Source: Candidatus Zixiibacteriota bacterium
GTDB taxonomy: Bacteria; Zixibacteria; MSB-5A5; GN15; FEB-12
Assembly: GCA_022571845.1 (NCBI GenBank)
Contig: JACZXB010000007.1
Span: forward strand, 108,195-172,194
Length of the DNA stretch: 64,000 bases
Direction: 5' to 3'
The number at the start of each line of letters is the position of its first letter. The stretch's first letter is position 1. Both the position numbers and the translations under genes were made by a program. This document shows, piece by piece, positions 55,150-64,000 of the stretch. The notes under the pieces are model-generated. The model did not search any database. It was given only the letters and a program-made list of their open reading frames with translations, and was not told the DNA's origin.

Positions 55150-55758
55150 GTGACACTTTTCTCTTACGTTGTAGCCAGAGACTATGGGTTTGCTCCAAAC
55201 CCATTCTATAGTGTGTGTACTTTGGCTACCTGCAAGCCCGACATAAGGAAACAAGCCCTAGTGGGTGACTGGGTTGTTGGAACAGGCTCAAAGCAATATG
55301 GAATTGATAACAGACTTGTGTTTTTCATGGAGGTGGCCGAAGTGTTGACGTTCGATCAGTACTGGAATGATCCCCGGTTCCTGCAAAAGCAGCCAGAACT
55401 GCGTGGGAGCATTAAGCAAGCATTCGGAGACAATATCTATCATCGCAATAAGAAGACTGGTCGATGGATGCAAGAAGATTCTCACCACAGTTTGCCGGAT
55501 GGTCGTACAAACACCGCCAATGTGAAACATGACACACGGGTAGACAGAGTTTTGCTTGGGTTCGACTTTGCTTACTGGGGGAAGACCGGACCAAAAATAC
55601 CGAAGCGCTTCCTGCGGGACGATGTAAACCTCTGTAAAACGGGCCCAGGTTTCAAAAGTCGCTTTCCGGAGAAATTCGTTGAGCGATTTACTAAGTGGGC
55701 AAGTTCCATTCCAGATCGAGGGTACTTGGGAAGACCTAACGAGTTTTCAAAGCTATAG
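55150..55758 (+). CDS. Nmad2-type nucleotide-modification-associated protein
   Basis: A 202-residue protein starting MTLFSYVVARDYGFAPNPF, then CTLATCKPDIRKQALVGDWV, which I recognise as the nucleotide-modification-associated domain 2 family. That family was defined by its association with DNA base hypermodification genes and has no assigned reaction. Here it ends a TIR cluster, and a 245-bp gap follows before the modification cluster. It may read or process modified nucleotides. Confidence 0.72.
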   Translation: MTLFSYVVARDYGFAPNPFYSVCTLATCKPDIRKQALVGDWVVGTGSKQYGIDNRLVFFMEVAEVLTFDQYWNDPRFLQKQPELRGSIKQAFGDNIYHRNKKTGRWMQEDSHHSLPDGRTNTANVKHDTRVDRVLLGFDFAYWGKTGPKIPKRFLRDDVNLCKTGPGFKSRFPEKFVERFTKWASSIPDRGYLGRPNEFSKL

Positions 55759-56003
55759 AGGGAGCCTTATATCTACTAGGCATCCATCGGGAAACACTGT
55801 AATGGAGAAGTTGATGTCTTCCAGTCACTGTCATTGGAGAGGCATTAAGGTACTGCAAGAGAGCGAGTTATGGACACAATGAAAATTGTTGACATACGAT
55901 TAACCTTGCCGCATCTACTTACTATAGAAGTGGCGTCGCGTGTTCGTGGCTGGCTATAGCCGCGTTGGACTCCGCGAGATTGAATTGGATACTGAGTGAA
56001 ATA

Positions 56004-56834
56004 ATGTCTTTCTTATCTACAGATGCTCTGAAAGAGATTCTACCCACAATTGTTGGCACAGAGTCTCAACCGGTCGATGGAGTTGCCATCGTATTGACAG
56101 TTGGAAGAGAAGTGTTCATCACAGGACACCCTACGAAGGACAAGTTAAAGGAAAGGGAACAGTTTGAGATACCATCAGGCCAATTCGCACTGTTGATTAC
56201 AGATGAAACCATATCACTACCATTGAACAAACTCGGTTTTATAACCATCAAATTTGGCCTCAAGAAGCAAGGACTAGTGAATATTTCCGGTTTTCATGTT
56301 GATCCCGGATTTAGTGGAAAGCTTCTTTTTTCCGTATACAATGCTGGCGCCAGTGATATCGTATTGTCACAGGGCGCAGATGCATTTCGCTTATGGATTG
56401 AAGACTTGAAGATTGATGCAGAACCATACAATGGCAAGCATCAGGGACAGATTGAGATTAGTGATGATGATGTCAAACAAATCAAAGGTCGAATAGCATC
56501 TCCCGCGGCACTGATGAAACGAATCAACAGACTGTATGACTTCTTCTGGATCGGCGGGACAGTACTGATGATACTGGCGGTACCACTGTTTGTCGATTAT
56601 TGGTGGCCTAGTGTAAAAGGGTGGTTTCGCTCTGAACAACCCAAAACAATCGTTATTCGTGACCCTGGTAGCAGTATTACAATCATAGGTCAGTCATCAG
56701 TGGAGGTGTTAACGCCTGACAGCGTAGTGATTTGGTACAAGTCATCATCCCCTGAGAAAGAAACAACAGGGAACTGGGCGGACCCGAATGATACTACAGA
56801 AACGACCATTACGGAGAATACCGCTGGAAACTAA
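56004..56834 (+). CDS. Membrane-anchored dCTP-deaminase/dUTPase-like protein, probably inactive
   Basis: A 276-residue protein (start chosen at MSFLSTDALKEIL, which matches the N-terminus of dCTP deaminases; an in-frame ATG 13 codons upstream is less likely). The dUTPase-like fold shows ISGFHVDPGFSGKLLFSVYN. The residue equivalent to the deaminase catalytic Glu is Ser110, and the usual R-S-S-x-x-R motif is replaced by KFGLKKQ, so catalysis seems lost. A membrane helix follows (about 178-198), then an extracytoplasmic or cytoplasmic beta/Thr-rich tail. A nucleotide-sensing membrane protein is the inferred role. Confidence 0.75.
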   Translation: MSFLSTDALKEILPTIVGTESQPVDGVAIVLTVGREVFITGHPTKDKLKEREQFEIPSGQFALLITDETISLPLNKLGFITIKFGLKKQGLVNISGFHVDPGFSGKLLFSVYNAGASDIVLSQGADAFRLWIEDLKIDAEPYNGKHQGQIEISDDDVKQIKGRIASPAALMKRINRLYDFFWIGGTVLMILAVPLFVDYWWPSVKGWFRSEQPKTIVIRDPGSSITIIGQSSVEVLTPDSVVIWYKSSSPEKETTGNWADPNDTTETTITENTAGN

Positions 56835-56862
56835 GTATGGCGGAGACGATTCTATAGGTGTT

Positions 56863-57927
56863 ATGACAAGGAAGTGCAAAATTCCAGTCCAAGCAGGCCA
56901 CAACGCTCCGGTCGAATTCCCGCATATATGGAGCCGTCTCTCACCAGCAACACCTACTCATGTATGGGACTCGTACTGGAGATTTGCTGCCGAAAGGCAA
57001 GAAGTGTTTTTTGCAAGGATGGAAGACAGGGATTGGCCATTTACTGACGACCCGATCTTGAGGACATATCGATTCACAAACGTATACAGAGCCTCTGATC
57101 GAGTTAGTCAGTATCTTATTAGGAATGTAATCTATTCGGGACTATCTACACCCGAAGAGACTTTTTTTCGTATACTACTATTCAAGACTTTCAATCGTAT
57201 TGATACATGGGAACGGCTGACTCGTGATATTGGTGAACTTAGTTGGTCTAATTACGTGTATTCGAAGTATGATACTGTCTTGTTAAAAGCACTCGATAAC
57301 GGAGAGAGAATATACTCGGCCGCTTACATAATGGCTTCTGGCAAAAGTGCGTTCTTTCACGAAAGGAAGCACCAGAACCACTTACGTCTTATCGAACTCA
57401 TGATGCACGATGGTGTACCCCAAAAAGTGGTTGAGTCTAGATCTATGGAGGAAGTTTTCAATATTCTCAAATCTTACCCCACTATTGGTGATTTCCTCGC
57501 ATATCAATATGTGATTGACATAAACTATAGTAATTTGATAGATTTCTCTGAAATGGATTTTGTGGTAGCCGGTCCAGGAGCTAAAGAAGGTATACGGAAG
57601 TGCTTTCACGACACTGGTGGTTGGTCGCCAGATGAACTCATTAAGTGGGTTACTGACTCACAAGAAAGGGAGTTCAATAGACTAGAAATTGACTTTAGGG
57701 ACTTGTTTGGAAGGCCCTTGCAGTTGATCGATTGCCAGAATTTGTTTTGTGAAATTGACAAGTATGCAAGGGTTGCCTACCCTGAAATGAACGGTGACTC
57801 CGGTCGTAAGAGGATTAAGCAGATGTATAAGTTAAACCGAAACAAGATTGACTACCGGTATCCACCTAAATGGCAACTAGATGTTTGTCAAAAGGACAAC
57901 ATTTCGGAGACACCAGTAGGATACTGA
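56863..57927 (+). CDS. HMUDK-helical-domain DNA base hypermodification protein
   Basis: A 354-residue protein; the upstream ATG at 56788, which overlaps the previous gene, is an alternative start. Recognised blocks are DSYWRFAAERQEVFFAR, 'TYRFTNVYRASDRVSQYLIR', 'FFRILLFKTFNRIDTWE', 'SEMDFVVAGPGAKEGIRKCF' and 'IDCQNLFCEIDKYARVAYPE'. These belong to the family of 5-hmdU DNA kinase helical domains / thymine pyrophosphorylases described in phage DNA hypermodification. No kinase domain is fused. It is 3 bp upstream of the synthase gene. Confidence 0.8.
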   Translation: MTRKCKIPVQAGHNAPVEFPHIWSRLSPATPTHVWDSYWRFAAERQEVFFARMEDRDWPFTDDPILRTYRFTNVYRASDRVSQYLIRNVIYSGLSTPEETFFRILLFKTFNRIDTWERLTRDIGELSWSNYVYSKYDTVLLKALDNGERIYSAAYIMASGKSAFFHERKHQNHLRLIELMMHDGVPQKVVESRSMEEVFNILKSYPTIGDFLAYQYVIDINYSNLIDFSEMDFVVAGPGAKEGIRKCFHDTGGWSPDELIKWVTDSQEREFNRLEIDFRDLFGRPLQLIDCQNLFCEIDKYARVAYPEMNGDSGRKRIKQMYKLNRNKIDYRYPPKWQLDVCQKDNISETPVGY

Positions 57928-57930
57928 TAC

Positions 57931-59004
57931 ATGGTTACTACAATAGAGACAAGAACTGCTAATGAGGCTTGGTGCAGCGCATGTAACACTTTCCTAAGTG
58001 GTCAGTTCACAAAAGACCAACCCAGTCGCATTGGCGACACAAAGGAGCTACTCCACGCAACATTCCACATAGAAAACCCATTGCAGCGCTGGGTAGTCTC
58101 TCGCATGCCAGCTATCAACCCAGCGTTTGCCATTGTTGAGACCTTTTGGGTCTTGTCAGGAAGAAATGACTCGAGATTCTTGGAATTTTGGAACCGCCAA
58201 TTGTCTAATTATGCCGGTAAATGCAATTCCTATCACGGGGCCTATGGCTTTCGCCTACGCAGAAACCTCAATTTTGATCAAGTAGATCAAGCGTATTGCG
58301 CGCTGAAGTCGAACCATGAGTCCAGGCAAGTAGTCCTGCAGATTTGGGATTCGCGTAAGGATCTTCCCTGGAAGACTGGCAGGCCCAGGTCCAAGGATAT
58401 TCCTTGCAATCTGCTTGCTATGCTCAAGATTAGAGAGAATAGATTGGAATGGACTCAAGTAGTGCGAAGCAATGATCTCTTCCTTGGGGTCCCTCATGAC
58501 TTTGCGCAATTCATGATGTTCCAAGAAATATTCGCCGGTTGGCTTGGAATTGAGGTTGGTTCGTATTTCCATTTGAGTGACAGCCTTCACGTATATGAGC
58601 AAGACTTAAATAAGCTTGAACTAGTGAGTGACATAGAGGAAGCTCCAAATACGGATAGCTTGGGGCTGTCCAAGCGCGAGTCTGAGCAAGTAATAGGTGA
58701 ACTCTGTGACAGAATTAGACTCCTTAGCAGAAAACGTTGTTCAAAGAAGCAACTCATAGATATAGCCGATTGGCAAAATAGCCCTGAGGCGTATCGCAAT
58801 CTTCTCAGGATTGTAGCGGCAGAGTCTGCACGTAAACGCAAATGGAAGACACAAGCTATCACTATAGCGAATAAATGCACCAATCCGGCTTTGCGCCAGC
58901 TATGGTCCAGATGGCTTCAGAGGGTAGATGGCAAGCAATCCGAGTCATCGGTACTGCAGCAAGGTCATTTCACAGATGAGATTCCGTCTTATCGAGGCTT
59001 GTAG
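57931..59004 (+). CDS. Thymidylate-synthase-like enzyme, predicted dCMP-type
   Basis: A 357-residue member of the thymidylate synthase/pyrimidine hydroxymethylase fold. Seen are E70 (VETFWVLSG), active-site Cys159 (DIPCNLLAML), R179-S180-N181-D182 (phosphate binding and neighbours) and the LHVY segment (H220, Y222). At the position of the dUMP-specific Asn (E. coli N177, in PFNIA) it has Asp190 (PHDFAQF). That change is known to switch synthases to dCMP. It may therefore make 5-methyl- or 5-hydroxymethyl-dCMP. It is the last gene of the modification cluster. Confidence 0.82.
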   Translation: MVTTIETRTANEAWCSACNTFLSGQFTKDQPSRIGDTKELLHATFHIENPLQRWVVSRMPAINPAFAIVETFWVLSGRNDSRFLEFWNRQLSNYAGKCNSYHGAYGFRLRRNLNFDQVDQAYCALKSNHESRQVVLQIWDSRKDLPWKTGRPRSKDIPCNLLAMLKIRENRLEWTQVVRSNDLFLGVPHDFAQFMMFQEIFAGWLGIEVGSYFHLSDSLHVYEQDLNKLELVSDIEEAPNTDSLGLSKRESEQVIGELCDRIRLLSRKRCSKKQLIDIADWQNSPEAYRNLLRIVAAESARKRKWKTQAITIANKCTNPALRQLWSRWLQRVDGKQSESSVLQQGHFTDEIPSYRGL

Positions 59005-59171
59005 CGTTCCGCACTAAGCAGTTCATTGTCTCTGCTAACCTTATATTCTACCCTGTACATGCCCGGCTCAAATATCTACATTACAACCGCATAGGTCAAG
59101 ACTAGAGTCTGGACCGGGCGCTTCGGTGCTAGAAGCCGGGCCAGGCCAATCAATGAAATGAAAGAGTCCTT

Positions 59172-60023
59172 ATGGCGCCATCTTATAACCAGGGCAAAGA
59201 GTTTCGATTCGAGAACGACCTGGACGGCATTTTGATCCTGTTCGTTCAGGCTCTTAATACCTTTGACTATGCACTGGATAACCGTCAGCGGATATTTCGA
59301 CTCAGGGCTTCTCCGGCATTTTTGAAGGCTTTCGCCGAACTGGGTCAGCCGTTCGGCTTTGAGAAGTACTGGCCAGTTTCCGAAGGACCGGTCACAGGTT
59401 ATTCTCCCAAGGAAACGGACCGGCTTTTTGACCAGATGAGCACGGCCCTTGAGCAGAAGGACAGGAGAACCTGGAACAGGCTAAAGGAGAGTTTCGTGGA
59501 CCACGTTATGGCCGAGTTCAGGTCCAACACCGCCTTTATCTGCATGGCAACACACGGCCAGGGGGTTCCCGACCTGATCGAAACGGTACGAGACTCGAAG
59601 GACTACCACAAGCGCAAGATGGCACTCATAATACTTATCGAACTTGACATGACGTTCTTTACGCTCTTGCCGGTAGATGATTTGATCATACGAGCCGAAT
59701 TGAGCCAGGACCTGGACTTCAAAGCTGCATTGTCACGTGCTATAGACCCGAAACGCAAGACTAAGGCACTAGAAAAACAGCGCCAACGGCATGCCTTGTT
59801 TATTCTCTCCAGCCTTGGATACCGAACCAGGTCGTATTCTGACTGGTCAAAGTTCTTTAAGTACTTCAACTCCCAGCTCGGAGATCAGTTAGGACGGACC
59901 ATGGAGTCCGGATTTTCTTCCTTCGAGCAATGGCCTACCTTAAAAACTGCGATCAAAGAATACGGTGTGCCAAAAGAACCGGCCAAAGCAGGTCGTCGCA
60001 AATCGCAGACAGACAAATCCTGA
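59172..60023 (+). CDS. Helical protein of unknown function
   Basis: A 283-residue, predominantly helical soluble protein with a Lys/Arg-rich C-terminus (AKAGRRKSQTDKS). The region 'FDYALDNRQRIFRLRASPAF' is charged and might contact nucleic acid. No family is recognised. It stands 167 bp after the synthase gene, between cargo and replication genes. Confidence 0.5.
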   Translation: MAPSYNQGKEFRFENDLDGILILFVQALNTFDYALDNRQRIFRLRASPAFLKAFAELGQPFGFEKYWPVSEGPVTGYSPKETDRLFDQMSTALEQKDRRTWNRLKESFVDHVMAEFRSNTAFICMATHGQGVPDLIETVRDSKDYHKRKMALIILIELDMTFFTLLPVDDLIIRAELSQDLDFKAALSRAIDPKRKTKALEKQRQRHALFILSSLGYRTRSYSDWSKFFKYFNSQLGDQLGRTMESGFSSFEQWPTLKTAIKEYGVPKEPAKAGRRKSQTDKS

Positions 60024-60086
60024 AGGATTCCAAATCTCAACTTCTTCATAATTAACTTCATCTATTGAACTGTATTCTGGTCCCGT

Positions 60087-60287
60087 ATGAAAGACCAGAG
60101 AGACTTCAGATACGCCCAACTCGACCGCTTGCGCGGTTTGATCTCAGCCATAGCTGACGTCCTAGTTGAAGTACGAATGAAAGAGATTGAAAATGAAATG
60201 GAGGAATACTCAGATGGTTCAAAGAACGGTCCCCCCGAGCGGCTACGAGACAGAGAAGCTGACGTTTGCCGCTTACATGATCGCTAG
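60087..60287 (+). CDS. Possible small helical protein
   Basis: A 66-residue frame with an amphipathic helical start (DRLRGLISAIADVLVEVRMK). It overlaps the next gene, and no strong ribosome binding site is visible. Small frames like this are common beside replication genes of mobile elements, but this one is uncertain. Confidence 0.35.
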   Translation: MKDQRDFRYAQLDRLRGLISAIADVLVEVRMKEIENEMEEYSDGSKNGPPERLRDREADVCRLHDR

Positions 60288-60492
60288 TGAGCGTGCGGAG
60301 CTGCTCGGCGCCCGTCCGATCGGCAAAGGCAGAGCGGTTGCATTTATTCTTACGAAAGCTCCTACTCCAGAAGACGTAACCTGTTTCTTCAATGGTGCCG
60401 GCACTGTCTCAGCTCTTCGTTTTGCTGAGGCAATTAACAACCTGAAAAGCGTAGCCTATGAGGTGCAGCGATGTCAACCTTCAAGGCGCTGA
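60214..60492 (+). CDS. Small DUF5659-like protein
   Basis: Start set at the ATG preceded by GGAGGA at 60200, giving 92 residues. The layout TFAAYMIASERAELLGARPI ... 'AVAFILTKAPTPEDVTCFFN' resembles small proteins (DUF5659-type) of integrative elements. It overlaps the ATPase gene by 22 bp. Role unknown. Confidence 0.5.
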   Translation: MVQRTVPPSGYETEKLTFAAYMIASERAELLGARPIGKGRAVAFILTKAPTPEDVTCFFNGAGTVSALRFAEAINNLKSVAYEVQRCQPSRR

Positions 60493-62039
60493 TGCGAGGA
60501 TTGGGCATCGGTTCTCATGACTCAGGATTCATCGACAAACATTCGATTGACCCACTCGTTGATGATTCGTCGCCTCAGTCATCTTATGCCGTAGACGATC
60601 TAATATCCAAAAAAACTCACCAAGGGAACTCTGCTAAGAGACCTCGTAAGAATACCAGGCAACAAGTGGACTTTATCGCTGCGTTAGAGAGTGAGTCTGA
60701 CAAGCCCCTAATCAATCCCGCTCAGGACTTTCAACATGGCATTCAGTACTTCGGTATCAAAACGCAAAGAGGTACTTGGCTTGTCAGTAGCAACCGACAG
60801 TACTACAGTCTTAGCAAAAACGAATCTATACCCTTTACTGTCCGGCACAAGCAAATTGATAATAGCCGATTTTCACCATGCACTATAATCGACTATCTAC
60901 GAAATAGGCGTCACGTCAACCCGGCAGAGCTGTTCGAAAGTTTGAGGCAGTACATCACTCGGTTCATCTACTTCACTGAACCTTGCCATGCTGACTTAGT
61001 CTGTATTTGGGTGATGGGTACGTATGTATCCCGCGTGTTCAACTATTTTCCATACGTGTGGCTAAATGCGGAGAAGGGTAGCGGTAAAAGCCTTTTGATG
61101 CACGTACTTTCTGCCCTAGCGTTTAACGGAGACGTTCTCGTAAATCCAACTCCCGCAGTCGTGTTTCGAGACATCGATCAGAATGCTACCACTCTGTTCA
61201 TTGATGAGTTTGAGAGATATCGAAAGCAGGACAAGGAAGCAGCCGCTGCGATACTCAGTTTACTCAACGTTGGTTTCCAGAAATCAGGTGTTGTCAAACG
61301 TGTTGATCGCGCCCGATCTGGTGCCTTCGAGGTGCAACGGTTTCAAGCATATTCCCCAAAGATGCTTGCCGGAATCAATGACATCGATGACATACTACAG
61401 GATCGGACAATTCGGTTGAGGCTAATGCGAAAGAAAGAGACTGAGCTCACAGAACGTTACAAGGAAACCTATGAGATTCTGAGCACACAAACCACACTAC
61501 GTGACGACCTCTACATTTTTGCGTTAGAGTGGGCTTCGGATCTATCTTCCGTTTACAACGGCGAGAAAGGCGGTATCCAAGGAACTTCTCACCTCAACAA
61601 CCGCGAGCTTGACATTTGGGAACCAATATTTCTTCTCGCCAATCTTGTCGACGTGGGAGACGGCAACCGGAGCTTGACAAACCGCATGTTTGAAATGAGT
61701 GAAGCTTCGTGTCGGGAGAGACAGGAATATAATGTCTCTAACAACGAGACATTCAAAGTGCTGACAGTCCTAAGCACTATGATGATTGAATTGACACAAT
61801 TGGAGAGCAATGACCAAGTCGTGACTTTCAGTGCAAAGAGCGTGTTTGAATATTTCAAGAACACGGACGAGTATTCGTGGTTAGAACACAAAAACTCTCT
61901 CACTACCCGCCTTAAGAAAGTGAATGTCAGATCGGAACGGGCCAGGCGTGAGCAAGACAGAATTCCGATCTACAAAATTGATCGGGAACAAATCGATGAC
62001 TTCTGCGAGAGGTTTGGAGTCAGCCGTCCACAGGACTGA
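60471..62039 (+). CDS. AAA+/SF3-type ATPase, replication-related
   Basis: A 522-residue protein. A low-complexity N-terminal region precedes a P-loop ATPase with Walker A NAEKGSGKS (about residues 199-207), Walker B TTLFIDEFE (about 243-251) and a sensor-like 'SPKMLAGINDIDDILQDRTI' segment. This matches the helicase-like ATPases found in integrative elements, often next to a serine recombinase. It may unwind DNA at the element's origin. A DNA-binding C-terminus (SRHERARREQDRIP-type) is likely. Confidence 0.75.
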   Translation: MSTFKALMRGLGIGSHDSGFIDKHSIDPLVDDSSPQSSYAVDDLISKKTHQGNSAKRPRKNTRQQVDFIAALESESDKPLINPAQDFQHGIQYFGIKTQRGTWLVSSNRQYYSLSKNESIPFTVRHKQIDNSRFSPCTIIDYLRNRRHVNPAELFESLRQYITRFIYFTEPCHADLVCIWVMGTYVSRVFNYFPYVWLNAEKGSGKSLLMHVLSALAFNGDVLVNPTPAVVFRDIDQNATTLFIDEFERYRKQDKEAAAAILSLLNVGFQKSGVVKRVDRARSGAFEVQRFQAYSPKMLAGINDIDDILQDRTIRLRLMRKKETELTERYKETYEILSTQTTLRDDLYIFALEWASDLSSVYNGEKGGIQGTSHLNNRELDIWEPIFLLANLVDVGDGNRSLTNRMFEMSEASCRERQEYNVSNNETFKVLTVLSTMMIELTQLESNDQVVTFSAKSVFEYFKNTDEYSWLEHKNSLTTRLKKVNVRSERARREQDRIPIYKIDREQIDDFCERFGVSRPQD

Positions 62040-62286
62040 AAGGAAGCGGGCATTCGGCCAGAATAGCCTAAACTGTTTACTGTCAGGTGATTGCCCGTCC
62101 CGAAGATTTCTCAAATGGCCGGATATGGTTCGGACCAATGGGGTTTAGTACTTGATACACTGGACTTTGGGACACTTTTGGGCCATTTTCTGGACACTGA
62201 AGTAACTGAAGCTCGTGGCTTTAGCGGATGTGTCCCGAAAACCGGAAGACAATACAGTAGTATTAAATTAACAGGAGCGAAGATAC

Positions 62287-63963
<1,677 letters not shown>

Positions 63964-64000
63964 ATATTCTTCCATTCTTATGTCTATGAAAGTAACAAAT

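Noticed and set aside
55889..55925. Promoter for the modification cluster
   Set aside because: TTGACA and TACTAT are 25 bp apart, too far for a standard promoter, and the alternative -10 is weak.

Overview
The window looks like a chromosomal segment of an uncultured Gram-negative bacterium of the FCB-like candidate phyla, with Zixibacteria or a relative as the best guess. This is inferred from four large secreted proteins ending in paired dockerin-type repeats of the 'DLTYLVDxIFRGG' style, a cohesin-like secreted protein, a TonB-dependent receptor, several lipoproteins and outer-membrane c-type cytochromes. No rRNA or other phylogenetic marker is present, so the assignment is not proven.

Region 1 (about 1-12.6 kb) is chromosomal. 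It holds a lipoprotein/FlgD-like pair, a secreted thermonuclease-type protein, two giant secreted dockerin proteins (each closed by a clear rho-independent terminator), a site-2-protease-like M50 metalloprotease and a response regulator with an HD-GYP domain.

Region 2 (12.6-26.5 kb, all major genes on the minus strand) is a compact capsid locus: portal, large terminase, prohead protease, decoration protein, HK97-type major capsid protein, connector-like protein, a BNR-type propeller, two large signal-peptide proteins and a holin-like small protein. I see no tape measure, sheath, tube, baseplate, integrase, repressor or replication gene, so it is a capsid/packaging module rather than a complete tailed prophage. 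The terminase appears to start on ATA, overlapping the portal stop.

Region 3 (26.8-38.9 kb) has a cohesin-like protein, a lipoprotein, a RecB-type nuclease coupled to a six-repeat INT_rpt protein, two glycosyltransferases, a DAACS symporter, a TonB receptor and a lectin-like dockerin protein. Several families of short dispersed repeats lie between these genes.

Region 4 (39.5-45.6 kb) is an electron-transfer operon: a COX4-cytochrome c fusion, a cytochrome/beta-barrel protein, a His-rich lipoprotein, a cupredoxin, a hexaheme lipoprotein and a monoheme lipoprotein. It is followed by an FG-GAP/dockerin protein and a DUF1028-TPR protein.

Region 5 (49.78-63.91 kb) is an integrative element of about 14.1 kb inserted at the 3' end of a CAT-anticodon tRNA. 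It is bounded by 24-bp direct repeats and carries a large serine recombinase whose reading frame runs through the attachment core. Cargo includes a cytoplasmic-looking metzincin with a coupled partner, then two short gene clusters: helical protein / TIR-like protein / Nmad2, and membrane-anchored dUTPase-like domain / HMUDK-helical-type DNA base hypermodification protein / thymidylate-synthase-like enzyme. The synthase carries Asp where dUMP-specific synthases have Asn, pointing to dCMP. This TIR-plus-base-modification module is the best candidate for an undescribed system in the window. A second degraded copy of the recombinase's distinctive C-terminal tail next to a tRNA 3'-end fragment at 38.9 kb shows that a related element was once there.
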